A DNA stretch of 64,000 bases from an uncultured Bacteroidales bacterium. Lineage in GTDB: Bacteria > Bacteroidota > Bacteroidia > Bacteroidales > Muribaculaceae. Shown here piece after piece: positions 1 through 9,047 of the stretch. A program made the position numbers and the translations under genes. The stretch covers positions 141,448 through 205,447 of the forward strand of contig CACYVC010000011.1 of assembly GCA_902777835.1 (NCBI GenBank). The letters run 5' to 3'. Each line of letters opens with the position of its first letter. Within the stretch, counting starts at the first letter, position 1. The notes beneath the pieces were generated by a model. That model ran no database searches and was not told where the DNA came from. It saw nothing but the letters and a program-made list of their open reading frames with translations.

Positions 1-1131
1 AGCTACGCCACCAGCGTTAACGGCCTTACCAGGAGCGAAGAGAACACCGTTCTTCTGGAAGAAGTGGATAGCGCCAGGTTGGCAACCCATGTTAGAAACC
101 TCGCAGCAGCACCAGCAGCCGTTAGCCTTCAATTCCTTAGCGTCGTCCTCGCTAAGCTCGTTCTGGAATGCGCAAGGAAGGGCGATGTCGCAAGGAACGC
201 TCCAAGCCTTCTTGCCAGCAGTGAACTTAGCCTTCTCGGGGAACTTGTCGGCCATGTCCTGAACTTTGTTGCGGTTAGAAGCACGCATATCGAGCATGTA
301 GTCGATCATCTCGGGAGTGATACCCTCTGGGATCTCGCAAACGCCGTCGGGGCCAGAAATGGCAACAACCTTAGCACCGAGCTCAACAGCCTTCTTCGAA
401 GCGCCCCAAGCCACGTTACCGAAGCCAGAAAGAGCAACCTTCATACCCTTGATATCCTTGCCAGCCTTGTGCAGCAGGTGCTCAGTGAAATAGAGTGCAC
501 CATAACCAGTAGCTTCGGGACGGAGGATAGAGCCACCCCAAGTCTCGCCCTTGCCAGTGAGCACGCCAGTGTGATAGCGACGAGCGAGTTTCTGATACAT
601 ACCATTGAGGTAACCAATCTCACGGCCACCAACACCTACGTCACCAGCAGGAACGTCCTGATCGGGACCAATGTTGTGACGGAGCTCCAGCATGAAAGCT
701 TGGCAGAAACGCATGATCTCAGCGTCGCTCTTGCCTACTGGGTCGAAGTCAGAGCCACCCTTGCCACCACCCATTGGGAGAGTAGTAAGAGCGTTCTTGA
801 AAGTCTGCTCAAAGCCGAGGAACTTCAGCATTGATGGAGTAACAGCCTTGTGGAAGCGGAGACCACCCTTGTAAGGGCCAATAGCGCTGTTGAACTGCAC
901 GCGGTATCCAAGGTTAGTCTGAACCTCACCCTTATCGTCGATCCATGTTACACGGAATGTGAAGATGCGCTCGGGCTCTACCATGCGCTCAACGATTTTA
1001 GCTTTCTCAAACTCGGGATGCTGGTTGTAAACCTCCTCAATTGACTCGAGAACTTCACGTACAGCCTGCAGATACTCAGATTCGCCTGGGTGTTTAGCCT
1101 CCAGGTCGGCCATAATTTTTTCAACGTTCAT
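1..1131 (-). CDS. gdhA: NADP-type glutamate dehydrogenase, 3' end cut by window edge
   Basis: This enzyme interconverts 2-oxoglutarate plus ammonia and glutamate in the cytoplasm. The ATG is at 1131, and 377 codons are visible with no stop, so about 65-70 C-terminal residues lie outside the window (family length is about 445). The substrate-binding lysine motif PMGGGKGGSDFDP is near residue 120 and PAGDVGVGGREIGYLNG follows, both typical of hexameric bacterial GDH. The C-terminal part reads GVLFAPGKAVNAGGVA, also family-typical. Near residues 338-350 the usual EGANMP-type segment is replaced by CWCCCEVSNMGC, an unusual cysteine cluster. The gene is transcribed away from serC, and a promoter-like TAAATTTG lies about 75 bases upstream. 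Family assignment is secure; the consequence of the Cys-rich stretch is unknown. Confidence 0.95.
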   Translation of the reverse strand, partial: MNVEKIMADLEAKHPGESEYLQAVREVLESIEEVYNQHPEFEKAKIVERMVEPERIFTFRVTWIDDKGEVQTNLGYRVQFNSAIGPYKGGLRFHKAVTPSMLKFLGFEQTFKNALTTLPMGGGKGGSDFDPVGKSDAEIMRFCQAFMLELRHNIGPDQDVPAGDVGVGGREIGYLNGMYQKLARRYHTGVLTGKGETWGGSILRPEATGYGALYFTEHLLHKAGKDIKGMKVALSGFGNVAWGASKKAVELGAKVVAISGPDGVCEIPEGITPEMIDYMLDMRASNRNKVQDMADKFPEKAKFTAGKKAWSVPCDIALPCAFQNELSEDDAKELKANGCWCCCEVSNMGCQPGAIHFFQKNGVLFAPGKAVNAGGVA

Positions 1132-1206
1132 GATTGAAATGATTTAGAAAATTAATTTTATAAAAAAATTACTATTTAGAATAATTCTTGTTTCAAAAGA
1201 ACAGCA

Positions 1207-1238
1207 CAAATTTATATCAAAAAAGTGGAATAGCGAAA
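1207..1238 (-). promoter_or_regulatory. candidate gdhA promoter
   Basis: Read on the minus strand this is TTTC, 20 bases, TAAATTTG, a one-mismatch fit to the Bacteroidetes sigma-ABfr consensus. It would give a leader of about 70 bases before the gdhA ATG at 1131. Confidence 0.5.
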
Positions 1239-1496
1239 TTTTAAAACAATGTTTTTTAGCATAAAATTCACTTTTATCCATTTTTCACACGTGTTTATTT
1301 TATTTAAACGTCTAACAAAAATTAGCATAAAATCGCAATTTGATTAACATTCCCCACAATTGTCTAATAAAAAGGAGGCTGTTTATAGATTTAATAGTGC
1401 AAAAGCATAAAAACTGCCATTTTAACGAAACTTTGATTATGTTTTATAACATAATTTCTTTTGCCAAAAAATAGTGATGAAATCAAGAAAAATAGG

Positions 1497-1504
1497 TACT
1501 TTTG
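1497..1504 (+). promoter_or_regulatory. candidate serC -7 box
   Basis: TACTTTTG matches the Bacteroidetes -7 consensus TAnnTTTG. It lies about 45 bases before the serC ATG at 1550. No good -33 TTTG was found at the right distance. Confidence 0.45.
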
Positions 1505-1549
1505 CCAAAAGATTTTTTATTACCATTTTTTTAAAACAAACTACATTTT

Positions 1550-2553
1550 ATGAAGAAGCACAATTTCTATGCAGGCCCATCAATTTTAAGTCAGTATGCT
1601 ATTGATAAGACTATTGAGGGCATTCGTGAATGGACGAGGCACAAGCACTCTTCAAGGAATTGCTTGATATCCCCGAGGGATATGAAGTAGTATTCTTGGG
1701 TGGTGGCGCAAGCACTCAGTTCTGCATGGTTCCTTATAACCTGCTCAAGACTAAGGCTGCTTATGTTGACTCTGGCACATGGGCCAACAAGGCTATCAAA
1801 GAAGCAAAACTCTTTGGCGAAGTTGAAGTAGTAGCTTCATCTAAGGAAGACAACTACGTTTACTATCCCAAGAACTTCACCGTTCCTGCCGATGCCGATT
1901 ATCTTCATATCACTACCAATAACACTATCTATGGCACCGAGTTGCGTGAGGACCTCGATGTTAACGTGCCTCTGGTAGCCGACATGTCGAGCGACATCTT
2001 CTCTCGCCCAGTTGACGTTTCGAAGTATGCTCTCATCTATGGTGGCGCACAGAAGAACCTCGCACCTGCTGGTGTAACCTTCATCATCATCAAGAAGGAC
2101 ATCTTGGGTAAGGTAGATCGCGCTATCCCAACTATGCTCAACTATCAGACTCACATCGACAAGGGCTCGATGTTCAACACTCCTCCCGTACTCCCCATCT
2201 TCACCGCATTGCAGACTCTGCGCTGGCTCAAAGACCTGGGCGGCGTGAAAGAGATGCAGCGCATCAATGAGGAGAAAGGCGCATGCCTTTACGACGCAAT
2301 CGACAACAGCCGCATGTTCGTTGGTACTACTCATGTTGACAGCCGCTCGCTCATGAACGTTTGCTTCGTTATGAAGCCTGAGTATAAAGAGCTCGAGAAG
2401 GACTTCCTCGACTTTGCAACCAGCAAGGGAATCGTTGGCATCAAGGGTCACCGCAGCGTTGGTGGTTTCCGTGCTTCGCTCTACAACGCACTTCCTCTCG
2501 AGAGCGTGAAGGTGCTTGTTGACGCAATGAAGGAGTTTGAGAACAAACATTAA
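1550..2553 (+). pseudogene. serC: phosphoserine aminotransferase with internal deletion/frameshift
   Basis: SerC converts 3-phosphohydroxypyruvate to phosphoserine with PLP. The first 27 codons from ATG 1550 give the family N-terminus MKKHNFYAGPSIL and run to IEGIRE. The frame then switches: the original frame ends at TAG 1688-1690, while the rest of SerC continues in another frame from ATG 1630 ([20 protein letters not shown]) to 2553. The PLP-binding lysine in [11 protein letters not shown] (AAG at 2053-2055) and the C-terminal [14 protein letters not shown] are intact. About 20-25 residues expected at the junction are absent, including the substrate-binding EISHR motif, so this looks like a short deletion that is not a multiple of three. 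Initiation at 1630 would make a 307-residue protein lacking the N-terminal substrate site. It could be a true pseudogene or an assembly error. serA follows directly, which supports the assignment. Confidence 0.85.
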
Positions 2554-2692
2554 TTTACACATTATATAATATAGTGGGTCATGGCCAAGTCGTGGCCCAC
2601 TTTAAAACAAAATTAGTGCAAGCCAAGTGCAGCGCCATGCTTGCATGAGCATTGCCAAGGCACAGCCTAATTTATTAAAAAACCTAAAACAA

Positions 2693-3610
2693 ATGAAGAT
2701 TTTAGTTGCAACCGAGAAACCTTTTGCTGCAGCTGCCGTTACTGGCATCCGCGAAGTTGTTGAACAAGGTGGCCATGAGCTCGTGCTCGTTGAGAAAGGC
2801 ACAAAGCAAGACATGATCAATGCTGTTGCCGACTGTGCAGGCCTCATCGTACGCAGCGACAAAGTTGACAAGGAAGTGTTTGACGCTGCTCCACAATTGA
2901 AGGTGGTAGTTCGCGCTGGCGCTGGCTATGACAACATCGACCTCGAAGAGGCTACCAAGCACGGTGTATGCGTGATGAACACTCCTGGCCAGAATGCCAA
3001 CGCCGTTGCTGAACTCGTGTTCGGTATGATTGTATCACTCATCCGCAACCGTTACAATGGCACTTCTGGTACTGAGCTCAAGGGCAAGACCCTAGGTATC
3101 CATGCCTATGGTGCTGTAGGCCGCAACGTGGCACGCATAGCCAAGGGATTTGACATGAAAGTTAGTGCCCTCGACCCATTCGTTAAGGATGAGGTGATGG
3201 AAGCCGATGGTATCATCCCAGTACATAGCGTTGAGGATCTTTACAAGAACAACCAGTTCGTAAGTCTTCACATTCCAGCCAACGATCAGACTCGCAAGTC
3301 GGTGAACCGTGCTCTCCTAGAGCTTATGCCTAAGGGTGGCACACTCATCAATGCAGCACGCAAGGAAGTTATCAACGAAGACGACCTCGCTGCTGTGCTT
3401 GAAGAGCGCACCGACCTCCGCTACGTTGCCGATGTGAAACCCGACAACGCTGCCGTTCTTGAGGAGAAATTCCCCGAGAGAGTATTCTTTACACCAAAGA
3501 AGATGGGCGCACAGACCGCCGAAGCCAACATCAACGCCGGCCTCGCAGCCGCCAACCAGGTTGTAGCTCACCTCAAAGACGGTTTCAACCGCTTCCAGGT
3601 GAACAAATAA
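2693..3610 (+). CDS. serA: D-3-phosphoglycerate dehydrogenase (short form)
   Basis: SerA oxidises 3-phosphoglycerate to 3-phosphohydroxypyruvate with NAD, the first step of serine synthesis and the step before SerC. The start is taken at ATG 2693 (MKILVATEKPF). A longer in-frame start at 2627 exists, but its extension is poorly folded-looking sequence. The 305-residue product has the D-isomer 2-hydroxyacid dehydrogenase layout: an N-terminal flavodoxin-like half, a Rossmann segment around LGIHAYGAVGRNVARIAKGF, and a C-terminal catalytic stretch with NAARKEVINEDDL. It lacks the ACT regulatory domain of longer SerA proteins. It lies 139 bases after serC on the same strand, and a terminator follows at 3636. 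Confidence 0.9.
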   Translation: MKILVATEKPFAAAAVTGIREVVEQGGHELVLVEKGTKQDMINAVADCAGLIVRSDKVDKEVFDAAPQLKVVVRAGAGYDNIDLEEATKHGVCVMNTPGQNANAVAELVFGMIVSLIRNRYNGTSGTELKGKTLGIHAYGAVGRNVARIAKGFDMKVSALDPFVKDEVMEADGIIPVHSVEDLYKNNQFVSLHIPANDQTRKSVNRALLELMPKGGTLINAARKEVINEDDLAAVLEERTDLRYVADVKPDNAAVLEEKFPERVFFTPKKMGAQTAEANINAGLAAANQVVAHLKDGFNRFQVNK

Positions 3611-3635
3611 GCAAAAGGTTATATAATTTAAAACC

Positions 3636-3676
3636 AGTCCTCATCATGCCAAGCATCGATGAGGACTAGTTTTTTT
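3636..3676 (+). terminator. intrinsic terminator after serA
   Basis: AGTCCTCATC (3636-3645) pairs with GATGAGGACT (3658-3667), a perfect 10-bp stem with a 12-base loop, followed by a T-tract at 3669-3676. Confidence 0.9.
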
Positions 3677-3715
3677 GTTTTATGTCCACGTACTACGAGA
3701 CGCAGTTTCGTAAAA

Positions 3716-5797
3716 TCATTTCTTCTTCCGTCGCGGTTTCTTTTGTTGTTGACGTAGTTGGCGGGCTATTTCTTTGTGCTCATCGGCGAGGTCGTCAAGT
3801 CCAATCTTCTCGTATATGTCGGCAAGCCTCACATGTGGCTCAATTGCGGCGCGAGAGGCTTTTGCAGCTCGTTTAAGTGCTTTTATAGCCGCAGGCAGGT
3901 CTTTATTCCTTTCATAGATTGCTGCCGCAGCTACAAGGGCATCATAGCAGTTCTTGTTCTTAACAAGAATCTTATTGAGCTGCTCAAGAGCTTGATCGGT
4001 CTCCCCTATCGTGTCGAGAAGTCGAGCCTTGCCAAGCATAGCTGGAACATAGCCTTCGCTAAGTCTCAAGGCTTTGTTATAGTTAGCTAACGCCGATTTT
4101 ATGGCGATTTCGTCGAGGTGTGGCTTGGCAATACCATAAGGCACTTCATCCTCTTGAGCCAAAGCTCCAAGTCCCATTGATTGGTCGCCCATGGCTGTGA
4201 ACTCTGCCGCCAAGTCAAGCAATTGCTTGTTTTGTGAGTCTATGACATCTTCCAGTGTCTTGATTTTCTTGTTGAGTTTGTGGAACTTATTGAACTTGAA
4301 CTTTATAAACCGCTTTGCCAGTGGATCATTAATCACGTTATGAATCTCCATTGCCTGAGCAAAGCAATCAACAGCACGAGCAAAATCATCATTGTCGAAG
4401 GCGATTGATGCCATTGTATAAAGCCCATTGGCCTTCTCCACCAAGATTGCGTCGTTTATCGTCGTCTGGTTGTTGAATTGGCGACTGAAATCAACGATAG
4501 CGGTATTGACGATTATATCTCGCTGTGAAAGCGGCTTGAGCAGAGTTATACCCTCGAGCGATGTGCATCGCGACAATGCCACATAGGTCTGACCGCTTGA
4601 GAATGCTCCTCCTGCGAAGTCAATAACGATATTGTTAAACGTAAGTCCCTGACTCTTGTGCACAGTGAGTGCCCACGCTGGTTTAATGGGATATTGCTTG
4701 AAAGTGCCCACCACGTTCTCAATCACCTTTTTCTCCTTCTCATCGTAGGAATACTGCACATTTTCCCAAATCTCTTGCTCAAGGACATAGCCATCGCCAT
4801 TTTCCAATTCTACCTCAATGCCGGCTTCATCCACTCTCGACACCATTCCCAAAGTGCCGTTAACCCAACGGTTTTCCTTGTCATTGCGAATGAATATAAC
4901 TTGTGCACCCTTCTTAATGACAAGTTCCTTGTTGGTAGGCAGGTCATTGTCGGGGAAGACATCGGTGACCTCTCCCATGAACACATATTCGGGCGTATCA
5001 AGCGCTTGCATGTGAGCATCGTTGATGGAATCTACCGTGTCACGACGTGTGGCAAGAGTCATTACTAGACCATTATCGGGTTCTTTATAGTCAAGATTGC
5101 AACGGTTATTTAGCAGTTGTAAGTCATTATTGCTGGCATGGCTTACCCGCACCCTATCGAGCATAGCAATAAAACTGCTATCAGTCTGTCTATATATCTT
5201 TCGCAATTCAATTGGAATCAACCCCAAACTGTTAAACACACGCGCATTGAAGAAGAAGAATTGCTGATAATACCGGCGCAGTATGTCGCGCATGTCTCGG
5301 GTGATGACCGGCTCAAGCTGGAAAATGTCGCCCACAAAGAGCAACTGCTTGCCACCAAATGGCTCACGCATATTGCCCGAATAGATGCGCAGCACCTTGT
5401 CGATAAAGTCGATAATATCACAACGCACCATCGAAATCTCATCAATAATAATAAGTTGAAGCTTCTTTATAAGCTTCACTTTCTGCGCCGAGTAGCGTAA
5501 AGTTTTGCGGATGCGGCGTGGCGAGAAATCGGGATCATCAGGTAGTAGCGGTTTGAACGGAATCTTGAAGAATGAGTGCAGTGTCTGCCCTCCCACATTC
5601 ACAGCAGCTATGCCAGTAGGCGCCAGCACCACGTGCTCCTTGCTAGTATTAGCACAGATATACTTTAGGAATGTACTCTTACCAGTACCAGCTTTACCTG
5701 TTAGAAATACCGAGCGATGGGTATTGCGAATAAGGTTCCAAGCGTTTTGGAACTCCACATTATCCAAGTCGATATTATCTAGATTTACCGTGTTCAT
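3716..5797 (-). CDS. PIF1-like SF1 DNA helicase with C-terminal TPR region
   Basis: This is a probable ATP-dependent 5'-3' DNA helicase of the PIF1/RecD-like group. Walker A GKAGTGKST is at residues 34-42, Walker B IIIDEIS near 117-122, and the C-terminal helicase motif ALTVHKSQGLTFNNIV near 385, followed by YVALSRCTSLEGI. After the helicase core (to about residue 440) comes roughly 240 residues of helical repeats resembling tetratricopeptide repeats, for example ALANYNKALRLSEGYVPAML. A basic tail (QQKKPRRKKK) ends the protein. The TPR part suggests a partner-binding arm. The gene stands alone, with a TATCTTTG -7 box at 5827-5820 just upstream. Helicase identity is secure; its cellular role is not known from sequence. 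Confidence 0.88.
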   Translation of the reverse strand: MNTVNLDNIDLDNVEFQNAWNLIRNTHRSVFLTGKAGTGKSTFLKYICANTSKEHVVLAPTGIAAVNVGGQTLHSFFKIPFKPLLPDDPDFSPRRIRKTLRYSAQKVKLIKKLQLIIIDEISMVRCDIIDFIDKVLRIYSGNMREPFGGKQLLFVGDIFQLEPVITRDMRDILRRYYQQFFFFNARVFNSLGLIPIELRKIYRQTDSSFIAMLDRVRVSHASNNDLQLLNNRCNLDYKEPDNGLVMTLATRRDTVDSINDAHMQALDTPEYVFMGEVTDVFPDNDLPTNKELVIKKGAQVIFIRNDKENRWVNGTLGMVSRVDEAGIEVELENGDGYVLEQEIWENVQYSYDEKEKKVIENVVGTFKQYPIKPAWALTVHKSQGLTFNNIVIDFAGGAFSSGQTYVALSRCTSLEGITLLKPLSQRDIIVNTAIVDFSRQFNNQTTINDAILVEKANGLYTMASIAFDNDDFARAVDCFAQAMEIHNVINDPLAKRFIKFKFNKFHKLNKKIKTLEDVIDSQNKQLLDLAAEFTAMGDQSMGLGALAQEDEVPYGIAKPHLDEIAIKSALANYNKALRLSEGYVPAMLGKARLLDTIGETDQALEQLNKILVKNKNCYDALVAAAAIYERNKDLPAAIKALKRAAKASRAAIEPHVRLADIYEKIGLDDLADEHKEIARQLRQQQKKPRRKKK

Positions 5798-5850
5798 ACA
5801 AGTGGTGCTAAAAAGTTTTCAAAGATAGTCAAAAAGGTTCAGAACGGCAC

Positions 5851-5883
5851 AAAAAAAGGAGGCATTTTATTAACAATGCCTCC
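5851..5883 (-). terminator. intrinsic terminator of the outer-membrane protein operon
   Basis: GGAGGCATT (5858-5866) pairs with AATGCCTCC (5875-5883). On the minus strand the hairpin is followed by seven T (5857-5851). Confidence 0.88.
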
Positions 5884-5921
5884 TAATTTCACTATTAATT
5901 TACGCTCAATGGCGCGAATAA

Positions 5922-7505
5922 TCAGAATCGGAATCCTAATGTCAATGAAACCTTATTGTTGTTGTCTTTTACTTCCTCGCCTTCTTCACCGGGATAAGCG
6001 TGATAATGGCTAGTGCGATTTTGGTGCACATAAGCTGCATCGAGATAGAATTTCTTGTAACGATATCCAAGACCACAGGTAATATACTGGTTATTCTTGT
6101 CATACTGATACATATAGTTGCTTGAAACCACATCTACATTATTGTTTGCCACACCTTTTACTTGATCCTTTACTGGTGAGGTCTGGTAAGAGTAACCTGC
6201 ACGAACGCTGAAGTTTGGTGTCACGCGATATTCAGCACCTACGCGCAGTGTGTGGGTGGCCTGGAGCTGATCTTTAATCTTTTGTTCAGTATCACCATAG
6301 TAGTAGCCACCTTCATCACCGCAGTTGATGGTATTAGCGCCAACATACTCATAGTCCATGCTGATCATACCCTTGCTTGTTGGCACTACTGCGAGGCTTC
6401 CCATAAATCTCCAAGGAGTCTTAATGGTGTAACGATACTCGTCGTAGTAACCCTCTTCGCCTGTCTCATAGTAACCAGAGAACATGTCAGGATCCAAATC
6501 AGCCTTCAGATCAAAGCCGCTCTGCACCTTATAGAGGTCTTTCATATCGTAATAGGTGGGAGTGTGGAATGCAGCTCCAATGCGCAGTTGGTTGATGGGC
6601 TTAACAATCACACCAAACTTGAAGTTATAACCAGTACCGCGAGTCTCTTGGAACGACTGGAAGTCGAAACCAGCATAACCTTTAGTGGTGCTGCCATCAC
6701 CGTAACGATAATCAAATATCTCAGCATCGTCGAGATCCTCACCATAGTACTGATAGCTATCAAAACGCAGGTCAGTAATGCCGAAGTTCAGTCCCCAGAA
6801 CACAGTATTCTTGAAGTTTCCACCCAAAGTGATGTTATACTCGTCGGTATGGCCTTTCTCATCAACATAGAAATTGGCAACACCCGAAGTCTGATAATTG
6901 GCTATATTAGCAAGGCCTTTAAACGAGCCATCCAAATTGCTGTTGATCAGATAAGACTGATAGGCGAGAATGCCCAACCAGGGAGCGTTAGACTCGTAGA
7001 AGATATTTCCATCATACTGATTGGTAGAGAGGTCCTGGTCAATCCAGTTACCGGCATTGAGGTTGTCAGCAATCTTGTTAGTGATAGAATGGCCTGTGTA
7101 ATAGCCTCCCTGATAACGACGTTGGAAGGAATTAATACGATTATACGAGAATCCCCAGTTGAAATACCTAAAGAAGTCGTTGTCGATCTTCATCGAGCCA
7201 ACATATCCCACATTGTTGAACCAGAACTTGGTATCGGTCAACTTGTCGTCGGCAGTCTTTGAAGAAAGGAAGTTGAGGTTCATAGTCGCCGAGATGTCGC
7301 TACTGCGGTAAACGCCAATTCCGCCAGGATTCTGAGAAATAGCCGACACATCTCCACCCAAGGCACCGAAGGCACCTGCCATCGACATATAACGAGAAGT
7401 ACCACTCAATCCGGTCTCCGACATTTTAAGAACATCAAAAGTAGCTTGAGCATTTGCCATGAGCGCTGCGCCACCAAGCAATAATGCAATATATAATTTC
7501 TTCAT
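5922..7505 (-). CDS. OMPP1/FadL/TodX-family outer membrane beta-barrel protein
   Basis: This 527-residue protein has a signal peptide (MKKLYIALLLGGAALMANAQ). Right after it comes an N-terminal region with SGTSRYMSMAGAFGALGGDVSAISQNPGGIG, which matches the FadL-family pattern in which Asn-Pro-Ala/Gly marks the start of the barrel. Many alternating aromatic strands follow, and the C-terminus KVSLTLGFRF ends in Phe, as outer-membrane barrels do. The family moves hydrophobic compounds such as fatty acids or toluene across the outer membrane; the substrate here cannot be read from sequence. It lies 56 bases downstream of the Gly/Tyr/Trp-rich gene on the same strand and ends in its own terminator, so the two are likely co-transcribed. 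Confidence 0.85.
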   Translation of the reverse strand: MKKLYIALLLGGAALMANAQATFDVLKMSETGLSGTSRYMSMAGAFGALGGDVSAISQNPGGIGVYRSSDISATMNLNFLSSKTADDKLTDTKFWFNNVGYVGSMKIDNDFFRYFNWGFSYNRINSFQRRYQGGYYTGHSITNKIADNLNAGNWIDQDLSTNQYDGNIFYESNAPWLGILAYQSYLINSNLDGSFKGLANIANYQTSGVANFYVDEKGHTDEYNITLGGNFKNTVFWGLNFGITDLRFDSYQYYGEDLDDAEIFDYRYGDGSTTKGYAGFDFQSFQETRGTGYNFKFGVIVKPINQLRIGAAFHTPTYYDMKDLYKVQSGFDLKADLDPDMFSGYYETGEEGYYDEYRYTIKTPWRFMGSLAVVPTSKGMISMDYEYVGANTINCGDEGGYYYGDTEQKIKDQLQATHTLRVGAEYRVTPNFSVRAGYSYQTSPVKDQVKGVANNNVDVVSSNYMYQYDKNNQYITCGLGYRYKKFYLDAAYVHQNRTSHYHAYPGEEGEEVKDNNNKVSLTLGFRF

Positions 7506-7561
7506 TGTATAAAATTCTATTTCGTGTTAATTATATTCTATATGTTCTCTCGTGGAAAAAA

Positions 7562-8737
7562 TTATCGACGTCCGCCGTGACCGCCACCACCGCCGTGGCT
7601 GCCACCGCCGCCACCGCTACGACCACCGCCACCACCGTGGCTACCGCCTGAGAATCCGCCACTGCTGCGACCACCACCAGAGAATCCGCCACTACTTCTA
7701 GAACCGCCAGTTGATGGGGTGTAGCTGCGACTGCCGCCTGTTGATGGAGTGTAACTGCGACCGCTACTTCCTGATGGGGTGTAGCTGCGTCCTCTGTTAG
7801 ATGGTGTGTAAGTGCGTCCGCCAGTGCTACCGCCATTATATCCACTAGAGGAGCGTCCACCGCCATATGTAGCGCCGTCGTTATAAGAACGGTTTCCAGG
7901 TCGCATAGTGCCACGTCCTCCTGCATATCCGCCATTACCGCGCGTGCTGCCAATGTTACCGTGGTTCATGCTTGTGCGTCCAGAGCCATTACGTCCAGGT
8001 GCGCCAGCATAACTGCCGTGACCATTATAACCACTGTTGCCACGATTGCCATGATAATTTATGCCTGGACGGCGTCCGTTATAACCACTGTTGTAGTGAT
8101 GGCCATACCAGCCATAATCCCAGTGATAAGGTCTGCCCCAGTAGCCGGTCCCCCAGTAGCCTGCACCCCAAGGACGTCCCCAGTAGGACCATGGATGATA
8201 ACGGTAACCGCCATACCAGCCCCAATCATACCAGCTGCTGTAGTACCATGGACTATGCCATCCCCAAGACCAGCTGTACCACGGGTCATAATAGCGATAC
8301 CCCCACCCCCAGTATGGGCCCCAACTCCAGTCGGTACCAACAATGAGGTTCACTGTTGGAGTGCTGTCGAAGTAGTACTCAATGAGGTCAGGATCGTTAC
8401 TACGAATCACGATGTCGGGATTGTGGAAACGCTCAATGCGGCGAGTGTTAGCAAAATCCTCTTCTTTGAGATATACAGTGTCTTTCTCGTCGTAATACTC
8501 TATGCGACGGTTATACTCGTCAACATCACGGCCATTGATAATACCCGTGAGCGGAGTCACTTGAGTTGTGAGTTCTCCATAATACCCCGAAGATGGCGGC
8601 GCCTGCTTGGTGACAACCTTGACCGTCTTAGTCTCCTTGCTGCCATCATAGTAGATGTCGTCCTCGTAATCTTGTGCCATAGCGCAACCGCAGCCCACTA
8701 ACAAGGCACCCATTAGAGACAATAATTTGTAGTTCAT
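7562..8737 (-). CDS. secreted Gly/Ser/Tyr/Trp-rich low-complexity protein
   Basis: I do not recognise a defined family. The 391-residue product starts with a signal peptide (MNYKLLSLMGALLVGCGCAMAQ; the GC pair could also act as a lipobox-like site). It has a charged N-terminal part with EDFANTRRIERFHNP, then a Trp/Tyr/Gly-rich stretch around residues 135-215 (repeated WGW, YYSSWYDW and similar). After that come Asn/Gly-rich repeats, a ten-residue SRSYTPSTGG repeat (about residues 310-345), and a Gly/Ser/His tail with HGGGGGHGGRR. Such composition suggests a flexible, aggregation-prone or surface-coating protein. The gene is upstream of the FadL-type porin and probably shares its transcript. 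Its high-GC, repetitive DNA makes long open frames on the other strand, which are not genes. Confidence 0.75.
   Translation of the reverse strand: MNYKLLSLMGALLVGCGCAMAQDYEDDIYYDGSKETKTVKVVTKQAPPSSGYYGELTTQVTPLTGIINGRDVDEYNRRIEYYDEKDTVYLKEEDFANTRRIERFHNPDIVIRSNDPDLIEYYFDSTPTVNLIVGTDWSWGPYWGWGYRYYDPWYSWSWGWHSPWYYSSWYDWGWYGGYRYHPWSYWGRPWGAGYWGTGYWGRPYHWDYGWYGHHYNSGYNGRRPGINYHGNRGNSGYNGHGSYAGAPGRNGSGRTSMNHGNIGSTRGNGGYAGGRGTMRPGNRSYNDGATYGGGRSSSGYNGGSTGGRTYTPSNRGRSYTPSGSSGRSYTPSTGGSRSYTPSTGGSRSSGGFSGGGRSSGGFSGGSHGGGGGRSGGGGGSHGGGGGHGGRR
7712..7820 (-). repeat. 30-bp tandem repeat inside the Gly/Tyr-rich gene
   Basis: Units begin at 7712, 7742 and 7772 (TGATGGGGTGTAGCTGCG and variants), with a diverged fourth near 7801. 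They encode the ten-residue SYTP repeat. In-frame units of this kind can change number by slippage or recombination. Confidence 0.8.
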
Positions 8738-9047
8738 AACGTTTTATGTTTTTAAATTACTAATAATCAATGATATTTTGATTGTTTCTTAGACTATAAA
8801 TCTCAGTAAAAGTTTAAATCTTACATAGTTAAACTGCAAAACTACATAAAGTTTTCCATATTTGAAACAAAAACCATGCCAAAAAGCTGAAAAACACCTA
8901 AATTTGACATTCTTTGTTCCGTTTTCAACTGCTAAACACAAGCAATGTTGAAATACTGCATATTATCGCGCAATATTAACATTCTTTAACTGCATCCCTT
9001 AAGCATTTTTCGTTACTTTGCATCACACTTTTTAAGAACCAGCAATT
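8738..9047. other. 310-bp divergent intergenic region upstream of cvfB
   Basis: This AT-rich spacer lies between the Gly/Tyr-rich gene (minus) and cvfB (plus). A minus-strand TAGTTTTG (8844 to 8837) is a candidate -7 box for the minus-strand operon. On the plus side only a poor match (TTACTTTG near 9013) is seen. No other structure is evident. Confidence 0.5.

Larger units (their letters stand above)
1132..1549. other. 418-bp divergent intergenic region between gdhA and serC
   Basis: This AT-rich spacer has no plausible coding sequence. It holds outward-facing promoter candidates: TTTC-N20-TAAATTTG on the minus strand (1238 to 1207) for gdhA, and TACTTTTG (1497-1504) on the plus strand for serC. 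No convincing riboswitch or operator palindrome was seen. Confidence 0.6.

Noticed and set aside
1837-2562. Minus-strand open frame opposite serC
   Set aside because: It mirrors the codons of the SerC frame and has no recognisable domain.
6252-7262. Plus-strand open frame opposite the FadL-type gene
   Set aside because: Antisense frame with no family similarity; the minus-strand protein has signal peptide, motifs and terminator.
7712-7820. CRISPR-like array
   Set aside because: The units are directly adjacent 30-base coding repeats without unique spacers.
7961-8701. Long plus-strand open frame opposite the Gly/Tyr/Trp-rich gene
   Set aside because: It is low-complexity sequence created by the GC-rich repeats of the real minus-strand gene. 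It has no signal peptide, family match or promoter.
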